Positions 22,412-33,536 of a stretch of 64,000 nt of DNA are shown here, piece by piece; within the stretch, counting starts at the first letter, position 1; each line of letters starts with the position of its first letter. Source of the stretch: Stagonosporopsis chrysanthemi. Its lineage: Eukaryota; Ascomycota; Dothideomycetes; Pleosporales; Didymellaceae. Both the position numbers and the translations under genes were made by a program. Under the pieces are notes generated by a model. The model saw only the letters and a list, made by a program, of their open reading frames with translations, searched no databases and had not been told where the DNA came from. The stretch lies in assembly GCA_022560025.1 (NCBI GenBank), contig JAFISE010000064.1:1-64000 (forward strand). The letters are read 5' to 3'.

Positions 22412-22939
22412 GAGGGGGGGGACCGCAACCAAAAAAAAAAAAACAAGTAGAAAATAAACGAGGGCTATGTCCCCCCCCTTTTTTCTCAGAAACACCCCCC
22501 GTCCTTGTTTTTCCCCCCCCCCCCCCCCCCCCCCCCCCCGCATTTCTCCTCCCCCGCGCTCCTGCTCCTCGCATTCCATCTTCCTTGCTCGTGATGATGG
22601 TGTTGTGCGTGTTTCAGGCCCCCCCTCTCCCCTCTTTTTACCGCGGGTAAACCGACACGATGACACAAGCCTTTTAGCGCTGCGTTGGATGGCAACCTTA
22701 TTCTGCTGCCTGTTTGGGAAAGAGTCGCGGTGTTTCGGGCGGGTTTTGCTGTCGGGCGAAGACGTTGGGGGTGGTGCGACGGGTTGTCTGGATGGGGGCT
22801 GACGTCACGGGCACAGGTTCATAGAAGGTTGAGAAGAAGAGCGGTTTATCAAGACTGGAGATGTATATGTATGGTTGGGTATGTTTGCAACGGAATGTTT
22901 AGGATACTGCTCCGTCTCCGGGGCCTCAGTCTCGTCGCC
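22412..22939. other. Gap-adjacent 3' flank
   Basis: Short A run, a second poly-C run (22513-22539) and ordinary unique sequence up to the end of the AlkB-like gene. No gene seen. Confidence 0.5.
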
Positions 22940-24194
22940 TCAATCCCTCATCTGCCGCACGTTCAGATTCACCCTTTTCCCTGCCATCCAGCCGCGCCAC
23001 GCCCCGTACTCCCCCTCCTCTTCGTCCGCTGTCCCGTTCCCCGGCGCTGCAGGCCATTCAGCTAGATACGATGGACACGTCCCCTTGACGATCTGCGGGA
23101 CGCCGTGCCACGCGAAGCGGCTGGGGCCGGACATGTAGACGGCGCTGCCGCTGCGGAGGCGGAGGGCGATGGTCTTGTCGTGCTCCTCTCCTGCGTCTGC
23201 AGATGCAGAGTCAGACGCAGACGCAGACAACCCAATCACAAACACGGCGTCGCACCCCAGCGACACCGACACCAGCCCGTGCGGACTCGCCTCCGCCACG
23301 TCGCGGTGCACGCTCAGCGTGTCCCCCGGCGAGTAGAGATTCACAATCGCCGCCTCGGCGCGTGTGCGCGTCCACACGCTCTCCAGCAGGTCCTTGATGT
23401 CGCGCGGAAAGGGCGGGGGCGCGGCATCCGGGTAGCGTTTCGCGGTCCAGTCGTACTGGCCGCCCAGCGTTGTCCAGCGCATTTTCTTGTTGAGGAGCTG
23501 CGGGACGCTGAGGGGTTTGTGGATGCTGGGGTCGAGGGGGTGGGCGATGGGGGAGGTGCTGGTGGGGGCGTGGGAGAAGAAGGAGGACGACGGCGAGGGC
23601 GGGTAGGAGAGCATGTAGTGCGTGTGGATGTTTGTGAGATGGGAGGGGTTGGAGAGGTCGCGGTGCAGGAGGCGAGAGAGGAGGTGGGTTTGGACTGTGG
23701 GGGGGAGCAGAGACGGGACGATGTGTAGGCCTGTTTACCGTCAGGCTGGAGCTATGGGAGTGTGGTAGAGTTGATGGTGTTGGGAATGATCAAACTTCGA
23801 GATGCAGGGTAGTGAAGAGAAGGGCCTGAGTCCACGCTTTGAAAACGAGATTGAGAAATGGAAATTGGATACCAACTGAGCGTATGAAATAAAATATTGG
23901 TAATATTCCGTCCTTACCTGGCATGTCTACATGTTCATACACCGGTATCCTTGCCGGCAAGGCTGCGAATGCTTCTTCCTCCTGACCGCTAAATGCCCGG
24001 AAAGCAGCGGTCAGGTCGCGGCCACTCCACTCCTCGACGATGCGAACTTGGTCCTTGGCTGACGTATGCAGGGTGTCTGGCAGATCCACAATGTCTGGAT
24101 CTTGGGCCAGGTCTTTGGGCGTCATCTTCTGGTACTTTTTGTAGACATGCTTGATGCTGTCAGGTGGCCGCTGATGAGGGTCCAGATGGTCCAT
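22940..24194 (-). CDS. AlkB-type 2-oxoglutarate/Fe(II) dioxygenase (ALKBH1-like)
   Basis: Exons 23918-24194 and 22940-23730 give 355 residues; the 187-nt intron is GT-AG and the join reads VDMPGLHIVPSLL. The dioxygenase fold is in the second exon: iron ligands HRD in LSVHRDVAEASPHG and the distal His in SRFAWHGVPQIV, then the 2-oxoglutarate Arg motif RVNLNVRQM at the C-terminus. The MRWTTLGGQYDW segment upstream is the nucleotide-recognition lid typical of ALKBH1 proteins. Members demethylate nucleic acids (tRNA or DNA); which one is not decidable here. A Ser/Ala/Asp insertion (SASASDSASADAGEE) sits between strands. The gene is divergent from CDK1 with about 410 nt between starts. Confidence 0.9.
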
Positions 24195-24604
24195 CTAGCG
24201 CAGCTGAATCGACAGAGCTTGACCGCGCCGCGCACACGTCTGCTGCTTGAGGGTTGGTTGCAGTTTGATGTCTGGTGCGTGTCAATGCCTGGCTTTCTCC
24301 AAAGTGCATGTCAAGGGGGTGACGCGAAAGAGTCAGGGTTTGGCCGGGGCGCGTCTGTGGCTTGTGGCGCCTTCCCTTGCTGGGTTTAGGTTGTTTACAC
24401 CCTTTTGCATAACATCTGCACTCCCCACCTCGTCCACCTCCACGCACGACGACATACTAACCTACAGGCGCGCCAATCTTACCCGGACCTCTTCGCGGAC
24501 TCGCCTGCGCTGCTCTGGCCACACATCGTCGCCACTCACTCCTCGTACGCCGCGAACAAGCGTGACCGCCTACCGTCCAAAAGCCTCTGCGCGTTACCGT
24601 TGCT
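24195..24604. promoter_or_regulatory. Divergent promoter AlkB-like / CDK1
   Basis: About 410 nt separating two start codons on opposite strands. No coding content. Specific sites not identified. Confidence 0.5.
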
Positions 24605-25727
24605 ATGGAGAACTACCAGAAGCTGGAGAAGGTGGGAGAGGGTGAGTTGCGCCTGCAGCGCCTGGTCTACGGCTATGTGGAGTTGCGCACTGACAGCCAC
24701 CAGGAACCTACGGAGTCGTCTACAAGGCCCGCGACCTCACAACAAAGGACCAGCGCATCGTCGCGCTGAAGAAGATCCGCCTCGAGGCCGAAGATGAGGG
24801 CGTGCCCTCGACCGCCATCCGCGAGATCTCGCTGCTCAAGGAGATGAACGACCCCAACATTGTCCGGCTGCTCAACATTGTGCACGCCGACGGCCACAAG
24901 CTGTACCTCGTCTTCGAGTTCCTCGACCTCGACCTGAAGAAGTACATGGAGGCGCTGCCCGTCAGCGATGGCGGGCGTGGGAAAGCCCTGCCCGAGGGCT
25001 CTGGTCTGGCCGGCCAGAAGCTGGTCATGGACTCGGCCATGGTCAAGAAGTTCATGATGCAGCTGTGCGAGGGCGTGCGGTACTGCCACGCACACCGCGT
25101 TCTGCACCGTGACCTGAAGCCGCAGAACTTGTTGATCAACAGCGACTGCAACCTGAAGCTGGCCGATTTCGGTCTCGCCCGCGCTTTCGGCGTGCCGCTG
25201 CGGACATATACACACGAGGTAAGGTGATGCATGACATGACGGGAGGGCGCTCACAGCTGACACCGCACCAGGTCGTGACACTGTGGTACCGTGCGCCAGA
25301 GATTCTACTCGGTGGGCGACAGTACTCCACTGGCGTTGATATGTGGTCGATCGGCTGCATCTTTGCTGAGATGTGCACGCGCAAGCCGCTGTTCCCCGGT
25401 GACTCTGAAATTGACGAGATCTTCAAGATCTTCCGGTGCGTTTGGACATCTACCGACTACGAATACATGCTGACGTGGGATAGTATTCTCGGCACACCCG
25501 GCGAGCAGGACTGGCCCGGCGTCACATCGTTCCCCGACTTCAAGCCCTCGTTCCCCAAGTGGAACCGCACAGACATTGCGGCGATTGTTCACAACCTCGA
25601 CGATGTCGGCCTTGATCTGCTCGACGCGCTCCTTGTCTACGACCCCGCAGGCCGCATCTCAGCAAAGCAGTGCGTCATCCACCCCTACTTCACAGGGGCG
25701 GCTGGCCACAGCAACGGCTACCACTGA
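24605..25727 (+). CDS. CDK1: Cyclin-dependent kinase 1 (Cdc2/NimX type)
   Basis: Exons 24605-24641, 24704-25218, 25272-25435 and 25494 minus ten, that is 25484-25727, give 319 residues. All introns are 48-62 nt and phase-consistent. The first intron splits the Gly-rich loop GEGTYG, which carries the inhibitory Thr14/Tyr15 pair. The cyclin-binding helix is a perfect PSTAIRE (47-53). HRDLKPQN is at 147-154, DFG at 167-169, and the activation-loop Thr about 182 lies in RTYTHEVVTLWYRAPE. An insertion rich in Gly and charged residues (about 98-122) is typical of filamentous-fungal CDK1 and absent from yeast Cdc28. This is the master mitotic kinase, nuclear, acting with B-type cyclins. Confidence 0.97.
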
Positions 25728-26143
25728 AGCGGTTGGCTCCCTGGACGATGCTATGACAGTTATGCAATTCGACGGAACATACTTGGACCAGCCGGGGCGG
25801 ACACTCCCGCGCGCCAGTGTGTATTTATGATGTGTCTTGAATACGAGGATAATGCTGTGGGGGACAGTGCAGGCGTTTGGGTTGTTACATCTTACCACAC
25901 TGCATCGTGACGCTACAGATTGCGGACAGCATGGAATATATCATTCAAAATACATGGTCATTGAAATGATGGCGTGCACTTGGGATGTGTAAGAGAGATG
26001 GCTATGGTGAGATTCTTGGTGTTGCGTCCGATGACGTTATCCACCCCACACTTCAGCCCTATGCTGAGGGGCAGGGAACGGCCCGTCTCACGACACGCCG
26101 TTGCGGTCTCCGTCTCCGTCTCCTGTCGTCGGAGGTGGTTACC
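25728..26143. other. Intergenic region CDK1 to GH18-UBA
   Basis: 3' flank of CDK1 and promoter of the next plus-strand gene. The GH18 frame stays open upstream to an ATG at 25985, but the added residues do not look like part of the family. Confidence 0.5.
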
Positions 26144-27430
26144 ATGACTTCATCTCCACCCAAGCTCCTCTCGCCGTCGACCGGCCCACGCCTGATCGTC
26201 TATCACCAGACCATCCACGACCCCCAGGGCAACTGTAACTCGCTGCTGCCGCTGCTGACTAACAACACGGGCGTCACGCATGTGATCGTCGCCGCGATAC
26301 ATCTCAACGATGGGCCGGGCAACATCACGCTGAACGACCACCGGCCCGACGACAAGCGGTACGACCAGCTATGGGGCGAGGTCAGCTGGCTGCAGGGCAG
26401 CGGTGTGAAGGTGCTGGGCATGCTCGGGGGAGCAGCAAAGGGCAGCTTTGAACGCCTCAGCGGGGACGACGAAAGCGTGGGTACTTGGCAGCCCACGGAC
26501 ATGCACAACTAATGCATCCCCCAGTTCGAAGCATACTACGTGCCCCTCCACGCCATCATCACAGTCTACAAGCTCGACGGCCTCGACCTCGACATCGAGG
26601 AGCAAGTGCCGCTCGCAACAGCCACCCGCCTCATCGCCCGCCTGCGCGCAGACTTCGGCCCCGCCTTCCTCATCACCCTCGCCCCCGTCGCCACAGCCCT
26701 GATTCCGGACCCAAACATCCCGCCGCACCTGCGCCCTCCCCGCCCCATGCTCGCCAGCGGGCCCAGCCCCAACCCCCTGCACCCCACCCTCCCCCACCTC
26801 AGCGGCTTCTCCTACCCAGAGCTCGAGTGCAGCGTCCACGGCCGCGACGTCGCCTGGTACAACACCCAGTTCTACTGCGGCTGGGGCGACGCCGCCACCA
26901 CCGCCTGGTACGACGCCATTGTCGCCGCCGGCTGGAAGCCCGAGCGCGTCGTCCTGGGCGTCGTGACGCACCCGGGCAACGGCGCGGGGCATGTCCCCGT
27001 GCGCAAGCTGCGCGACGTGTGCGCGCTGCTGCGGGAGAAGTACAAGGGCGTGGGGCTGGGGTTTGGTGGCGTCATGGGCTGGGAGTACTTCAACTGCGGC
27101 GACCACGACGAGGATATCGTGCACGTCGCCGAGCTGCAGCTGGGGAACGAGACGGTGCAGGCCGGGTGGGTGGCGGCGCTGGGGCGCGTCCTGCGCACCG
27201 AGACGCCGCCCCGTCCGCACACCAGCCGGCCGCCGCTGGGCGTCACGGCCGAGCAGATCAGGCAGATGGTCACGCGGCTGCCGGATGCGCGCGCGGACTG
27301 GCCCGAGGACGAGGTGCAGAAGCTGGTTGTGCTGGGTTTTGCGCGGCAGGAGGCGCTGGCGGCGCTCAACGCCACGGACGGGAATGTAGAGATGGCGGCG
27401 GGCTTCTTGTTCGAGCACTATCCGCAGTGA
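26144..27430 (+). CDS. Glycoside hydrolase family 18-like protein with C-terminal UBA domain
   Basis: Exons 26144-26476 and 26525-27430 give 412 residues; the 48-nt intron has a CTAATG branch and a CCCCCAG acceptor. The GH18 barrel begins with LIVYHQTIHDPQG and has strand 2 at HVIVAAIHLND. The catalytic DxxDxDxE appears intact as DGLDLDIEE (129-137), with the general acid at about Glu136. Later strands are recognisable (WYNTQFYCGWG, GVMGWEYFNCG). Residues about 368-412 form a UBA-like three-helix module (EVQKLVVLGFARQEALAALNATDGNVEMAAGFLFEHY). No signal peptide is visible at the chosen start, so an intracellular place is likely and fits a ubiquitin-binding module. A cytosolic role on glycoproteins or chitin fragments is inference. 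An alternative ATG lies at 25985. Confidence 0.85.
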
Positions 27431-27623
27431 GATGATATCTGGTCCTTTCTCTCCCTTCTTCCTTCTTCCCTTTTTGCCTTTTCCCTCGCGACCAGCGCGC
27501 GAGCATGCATGTATCTAGCCCCAGTTCCAAGCGTGCACGTAGCCAGCATCTCCCATAGCATTCTGCCTTTTCGCAACCCTCCCCCCTCCGACGATGTCCT
27601 AGTAGCTAGCCTCCTACTCTACT

Positions 27624-28682
27624 CTACTCCCCTCCCCCCCTCCCAACAAGCCACCTCAGCTCATCCGCCTGCCGCGGCTCCAGCATGGCATCAAGCGTCT
27701 CCTCTCTCAGGAAATCATGGTCCGCAAACTCGAACCCGGGCACGACCGTCTATGGCGAATTTTGTTAGCCGCCGTAATCACTTGCTCGCTTACGCAGCCC
27801 CGCCCCGTCCCCCCGTCTTTTTTTGTGTTTCTCTGTGTTCGCCCTGTGGGTTTGGGCTGATGGATGGATCGACTGCTGGAGGGGAGGGGAGGGGTGGAGC
27901 GGAGATGTAGGCAAGATGCAGGCAAGATGGAAGGATAGAAGTAAGGAGTAATAAAAGAAAGCTTCAAAACGCACCTCACTAACCAACAACCGGCTCTCCC
28001 ACTCGTCCACCCCATCCTCAGCAAGCAGGAAACTCGCTTTATATTTGCCCCCCTCGACGATCCAGCACACGCGCTCGCCGGCCTCGACGTCGTGGCCGAC
28101 GATGAAGGTTTCGATTTTCTTCTTCTTCTTGTTCTTGTTCTTCTTCCCGTTTGCAGTTCCGTTCACTTGCTCTTGCGTCGTCGCCTCACCCTGCCCCTCC
28201 CCCTTGTTTGCACCTTCACTCGCACCTTCACTCGCACTCGCACTCACACCGCCACCCTCCCCCTCATCATGGATGACAACATACCTCCCCCTCCCCTGGA
28301 CAAGCGTATGCACCGTCTTCCCCTTATTCCTATGAAACACGCCCTGTGGCCGATGCGGGGTTAGGAGATGCAATGTGGATGTGCTTGCGTTGCGTACACT
28401 CCCGACCCCTTTCCCTTTTGCATCCCCATCCCCCTTCGCAACCCCCTTCGCACTCCCCTCCCCCTCGTCGCCATCTCGAAACGGATTCGCAATCACCCGC
28501 GGATCCCGATCCAGCTCGACGCAATAACCGCCCCCTGGATGGGGGTGCAGGCGCAAGCTGTCGATCAAGGTCTGGGTGTTTATTGTTTCGAAGGGGGTGG
28601 TGTGTGGTTCGAAGGTTGGGGAGAGCGGGGGGGAAGGGGGGATGATGGAGGAGTAGTGGGAGTCGGTGTAGGTGTAGGACAT
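27624..28682 (-). CDS. DUF985/Cupin_5 family protein
   Basis: Exons 27975-28682 and 27624-27749 give 277 residues. The 225-nt intron joins LLVSE to TVVPGFEFADHDFL, a conserved C-terminal strand of the family. The cupin core is split: LIDSLRLHPHPGGGYCVEL near the N-terminus, then LLTPHRPQGVFHRNK, ETFIVGHDVEAGERVCWIVEGGKYKASFLLAED. Between them lie low-complexity inserts (Gly/Glu/Ala/Lys), including a run of basic residues (KKNKNKKKKK) at about 180-190. Members such as yeast YML079W are beta-barrel cupins without known function. The inserts lie at loop positions and could be unspliced or species-specific. Confidence 0.82.
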
Positions 28683-29492
28683 TGTTTTCTTTCTCCCTCT
28701 CTTTTTTTGCTCTTCCTTTCTTTCTTTCTTTCTTTCTTTTGGTCTTTTGGTCTCTTTCTCTTCTGGAGGGGGGGGGGGGGGTTGATTCTCTTCTTCTTCT
28801 TCTGGGGGTTTGGCTTGTTTATTTGTTTGTTTATTTGTTCTTGCGAGTGCGAAAGTGGGTGGGAGGCAGGCAGTGGCTTGGGGGGAGGCTAAGCTAAACT
28901 ACGGAGCACGTGCGTGCGTTGCGCGGTGCGAGGGAAGTGTCGGTGTGAGCTGTGCTGTGCTGTGCTGTGTTTTGCCTGCGCGATGTGGGGTAGGGTGGGC
29001 GATAACTTCTTATCGGTTTTTTTCCTGTTAGCGGGGTCGACGCAGCACGACGGCGAGCTGGGAGACGTGTGATTATGGTTTGGTTCGGGGCTGTAGTGTA
29101 TGAATGTAGGGTGGAAGAGTTGTAGGATTTGGTACTACGTGCGTATATGCAGGTACGCCCGCTACGTGTAGCTTGCTCCAGCTCCTGCGCCACCGATGCC
29201 GACCACGCGCACGCATCCCACGTGCACGACCGTACAGTTCGTTTATCCCAACATGCCCTCTATACGACTGTTTGCGCCCGCCGCATCTCTGCTGTACTCC
29301 CAAGGTGGAAGCAGAAGCAGATGCAAGTGTGTAATAGAAATTAGCGCGCCAAATAGAAGGAGAAGATTGTATAATACAGGTCAAGGGAAGATGCGATCTG
29401 CGGACGAGACATCCCTGTCCGCTCCGCTGAGTGAATATAGTGATATAGTGCTGCTCAGCAAATACAGCGAGAAGATCAGCTCTTGCAGGTGT
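28683..29492. other. Intergenic region with pyrimidine microsatellites
   Basis: Just upstream of the cupin start there are TTTC and TTCT repeats (about 28690-28760), a short poly-G (about 28768-28780) and TTTG/TTTA repeats near 28815-28840. The remainder is promoter of the cupin gene and 3' flank of the ZDS gene. No gene seen. Confidence 0.55.
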
Positions 29493-29877
29493 CTACCACA
29501 TGTCGTCGTCTCCGCTCTTATCGGAGTCAGACTGACCCTGCTTCACAGGCTGTCCCAAGTAGTTTGACGTGTTCGACACACTGTAGCTCCCGTTGTTCAC
29601 GCTGTGTTGTGAGTGATGGCTGTCACGAGGGCTCTGGCCATACTTTTGCTGCTGCTGCTGCTGCTGCTGCTGCCCGTTGTGCTGTTGCTGCTGGCCGTTT
29701 TCCTGGCTGTGGGCGCTGGGCCATTCACTTGACTTGTCCGGCTGCTCTTGCTGCTGCTGTTGCTATCGAGCTGTCAGCCGACTTCACAAATCACGAGCCC
29801 GATTCCTCGCCTACCTGCTGGTATCGCTGATACTGTGAGAACTCTTCAGGCTGCTGCGACTGCTGCTGCTGTTGAGC

Positions 29878-29924
<47 letters not shown>

Positions 29925-32617
29925 TCTTCTGCTGCGCCACAGCTAGCTTGGCCTGTTTTGAGTTGCCGATCTGTATCTGCGGGTGCATCTGCTGGACCTT
30001 GGCAAGGTACGAGTACATGAAGTTACTGAGCAGGACTTGAGAGTAGAGCTCTCGACGGGGATTGGCAAGCTTGATGTGCGCCATGCGGTAGATGGCTCGC
30101 TCTTCGAGGATGGAGAAGCGGGTCCAGTTGTAGTCGATGTCGGGTTTGAGGATGCGTGGAGGCGGCTCAGGGGACAGCCCACGCGAAGCATTCTTCTTGT
30201 GTGTCGATTCCTTCTCGCCCTTCTTCTTGCCGCCACCGAAGATGGAGGAGAGCAGTCCGGGTTCCTTCTCTTTCTTGTCACCAGACGCCTTCCTGTTGCT
30301 CTCTTTCTTGCGCTCCTCCTCGAGTTTGACATTGTCGCGGTCCAGCACAACGCTCTCTCGCCCACGATTACCAGCTTGCATCGAAGACTGCAGCAAGTCG
30401 AGCCGCGTGTCATCAGCCTTCTCCTGCGGTTTGCTGAGCTTGTTCTTGACTTTCCTGGCCACTTCTTTTTCACGCTCTTCCTTCTCCTTCTCTTTCTTGT
30501 CGTTGCCGACCAGCCAGCCCCAGCTTGTCTTTCTGGGTGCGTCGTCTTTCTTGTCTTTGGACTTCTTGTCCTTCTTCTCATCGGGAAGATTCGGGATGAT
30601 CGAGAGGTTGTCCACCCTGGTGCTGTGGTTACCGGGAATGGGAGAGGGGTGCTGCGTCAGATCGTCAAGCGATTGCTGCGCCTTGATCGGGGAATTTTGA
30701 GCAGCCTGAGCATGCTTGTTCTGGCGATTGACCGGAGATTGGCGTTGCTGCTGGCTTGGAGGAGGTGGCTGGGCTTGGGCTCGAGGGACGCTAGGCTGCT
30801 GCTGCGAGTGCTGCGGTGGGTGTTGCGGTGGGTGCTGCGGTGGGTGCTGCGGTGGGTGCTGCGGTGGGTGCTGCGGTGGATGTTGTTGAGCAGGCTGTTG
30901 TGGGTGTCTCTGCTGCTGCTGCGGCGGGGGCTGCCGTGACGTTGTACGCTCAGGCAGCTGGTACTGCTGTTTGCGCTCTGGCTCCTGAGGTGGGGGTGTT
31001 TCGATGATGTGCGGTACTGGCGATGACAGTGTTGGCGCGGGTGCATTGTAGCCTGGCAGGTGAGCGCTTGTTCGGCCGTTGGACGCTATCCTCGAGTGGA
31101 AGGCCCGCGGCTTTGGTCCCTTTCGCTCTTCCTCCTCAGGCCCTGCTGAACCGGGTCGACCCTGAGGCTCAGCAGAGCCTGGCCGCTGTTCTTCATCTAC
31201 AGACGACTTCTTCCTGTTCGGACGTGAAAAGTTCGAGGGCTCGAACGTGCCGTTGATGGGCTCTGATTGCACCCTGTTCAGTTGCGGGATCTTGGGCAGC
31301 TCGGGCACGTCTGTGCGTGTGGGTGACGTAGCGGGGGACTCCTCCGTATCTGTCTCGGCGTTGCGGCTGACAAGCCGTCGTGAAAGGGGCACTCGGCCCT
31401 GGCTCCGCAAGCTGCCTCGTCTGTAGGTGGTGCGTGTAGATCGTTTGAGCGAGCCCATGCCACCTCCCACGGCGCCAGGGATGATGGGAACGTCGCCATT
31501 CACCGACTCAGGGGTCGGGCTCCTGGACATGCTCATGCGTCTGACAATAGCCGCTGGGTCCTCGACAATGTGCTCCAACTGCTGCAGGTTGTTGGACAGG
31601 CCTCCGTCGTGTTGGTTGACTGAACGCTTCCTCTCCAGACGGTCGGCGCCGTCCTTGTAGCCACTGCCCGTGTCGATCTGCCGTGAGAGCATGGACTTCT
31701 TCCTGCGCAAGCCACCACTCGAGTCCTGGCGCCCCATGGATCCATCTGGGGACAGCGACGAGCTCAGGTCGCCAGAGCGGCGTCTTATGGTGTGAACCTT
31801 CTCCTCGATGAACGTCTTGAACTCTTTGGGGGCCAGCTCCGGGTGCAGGCGAGCGGGGACCCAGAACAGCTGCTGGCTCTCGTCGTCGGACAGTGCTGGC
31901 GGCGAGACGGGGCCGGAGCTGTACGACTGGAACGAGGGCAGGTCGGGGTCGGCGTTGTGGACATCCATGGACATGCGGCGGATGGCCTGCAGGTTGCTGA
32001 GCTCCTGGGCGAGGCCGGCGGGGCTCGATTCGTAGTCGAGGTCGTTGAGGGGGAACTGCTGGGTGGCCGTTGGAGCCATGGCGGGGGTGCCATTGGGGCT
32101 CGTGGCCATGTGCGGGGTGGTGTCGAGGTGCGTGTGCGGACGTAGGGGCGACTTTGCAGGCAGGGCCATGTCGGGGAAGGGATCGAAGGGGGTGTGGATG
32201 CTGTCGCTCAGGGAGTCGGGCAGGAAGCTGAGGGGCCGCGAGGAGCGGTTGGGCGAGTCGGCGTCGCTGTCGCCGCCGTACAGGTCGCCTATAGCCTCGG
32301 TGATGTGGTGGTTGTCATCGCTGATGGAGATGTGCGGGACGTGGCCGCGGCGCATCTGGTACTTGCGCTCGAGCTCTCGTGCTCGGTCGGCAGCCTGCGA
32401 GGGGGGCGGAGGGGAGGTCAGCGCAGGGCTCCAAGACACGACAGGGCCGGGGGCCGGGGACATGCCGCGGTGCAGCGGTGCAGCGGTGCAGCGGCGCAGC
32501 GGCAAGGGGGTGAAGCCGCAGCAGCGAGCAGCGCCGCCGAGCGTTTCACCGCCTGCCGTGCGGCACGCCCACTGGCTGCGGGCGCGACGTGAGGGCCGCG
32601 GTGCCAGTACTCACCAT
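29493..32617 (-). CDS. Zds1/Zds2-type PP2A regulator
   Basis: Exons 32615-32617 (ATG only), 29815-32394 and 29493-29762 give 950 residues. The first join (ATG to AADRARELERKYQ) uses a clean GTGAGT donor and a CTCGCAG acceptor across 220 nt. Because the frame is also open to 32505, an unspliced start there is possible. The diagnostic Zds C-terminal domain is present: ILKPDIDYNWTRFSILEERA followed by IYRMAHIKLANPRRELYSQVLL, near residues 775-820. Before it are long disordered regions with a QHPP repeat and Lys/Glu coiled segments; after it are polyglutamine tracts and the short tail ending GDDDMW. Zds proteins bind PP2A-Cdc55 and regulate mitotic exit, polarity and cell-wall signalling in yeast. 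Confidence 0.85.
29876..29926. repeat. CTG/CAG trinucleotide run (polyGln coding)
   Basis: Run of CTG on the plus strand, encoding about 15 consecutive Gln in the ZDS protein. A second, shorter run lies at about 29648-29675 in the last exon. Confidence 0.9.
30811..30889. repeat. 12-bp coding minisatellite (QHPP repeats)
   Basis: Six tandem units of a 12-bp GGTGGGTGCTGC-like motif on the plus strand, encoding Gln-His-Pro-Pro on the minus strand inside the ZDS gene. Units are nearly identical, suggesting recent expansion. Confidence 0.9.
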
Positions 32618-33536
32618 ATTGGCTGCGCGAGGAATGCGGAGGTGCGCCGGCTGCCACGGGGGGAGCCTGAGGAGAGCTGCGGGCGCGCCGCGAGGGCATC
32701 AGCGGGCGGGCGACGGGCGCGGCCTGGGGCTGGCGTGCTAGGCGGCGGGCGAGCGAGTGAAGAATAGGCGGGGCGAGGGCAGCATTGCTGGCCGGCGAGG
32801 CGTGCGAGAGCGAGGGCGGCGGCGGCGAGGGCGAGGGCGTGGGCGTGGGCGAGAGCGGACAGCACTGAGCAAACTGAGGGCCTGCAGTCGGCGCCCATGT
32901 CCAAGGTCCGCTCACCACCTGCCCAGTGCTAGGCCAGAACAGTCGTGCCCCGGGGCGCCCACACTGCCTCGCCGTGCGCTATACCACCGCCCGCCAGTGG
33001 CATTCGCTGCGCTGTGTCGGCTCTACATTGGCCAGCAGCCAGCGCAGCACTCACAATCACACCCACACCTATCACTCACACCCACACCTATCACTCACAT
33101 CCAGCACCCAGCACTCACATCCAGCACCCAGCACCCAGCACACCTCTGCCCGCCCGCCCAGCCCCAGCCGCGAGACAACCGTGCCGCGTGCTGAGCCTGT
33201 CTCTCGCCTGCGTGCGGTGTCTTGAGTGCTGTGTTAGCGCCCCGCCTACCCGCCATACCACCGATAGTACATACAGTCGTGGTAAAGTAGCGGTAGCCCG
33301 CCGAATCTAGAGCACCCCTGCATCAACCCTACTAAAAGCCTCCTACTCGCTCGTGCCTTTCACGTCGCACACAGAGAACTACATCATGTCGCGCTTTTCG
33401 CGCCAGCGAAGTAAGAGTAGGGACATAGGTTAATTCATTATCTACTACAACGTGAGTGTGGACGCGCCACGTCTGTGCCTATTCGTGACGCCGCATCTGT
33501 GCCTATGCACGTACAGCAAAGTCTAGGTCGTCGCCG
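32618..33536. other. Intergenic region, ZDS promoter and GEM1 3' flank
   Basis: High-GC, partly repetitive sequence. It holds GGC/GAGGGC repeats (about 32810-32855) and a minisatellite at 33058-33143. Large overlapping open frames reflect GC richness and contain no domain. Confidence 0.55.
33058..33143. repeat. Minisatellite, about 20-bp units
   Basis: Two copies of an ACCCACACCTATCACTCAC unit followed by two copies of CATCCAGCACCCAGCACTCA and a partial copy. Related units, noncoding. Confidence 0.85.

Noticed and set aside
26369..27418. 349-residue minus-strand frame opposite the GH18-UBA gene
   Set aside because: GC-driven shadow; no domain, while the plus frame is a coherent protein.
29983..30939. 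318-residue plus-strand frame opposite the ZDS gene
   Set aside because: Antisense of Lys/Glu- and Gln-rich coding sequence, yielding Leu-rich low-complexity.
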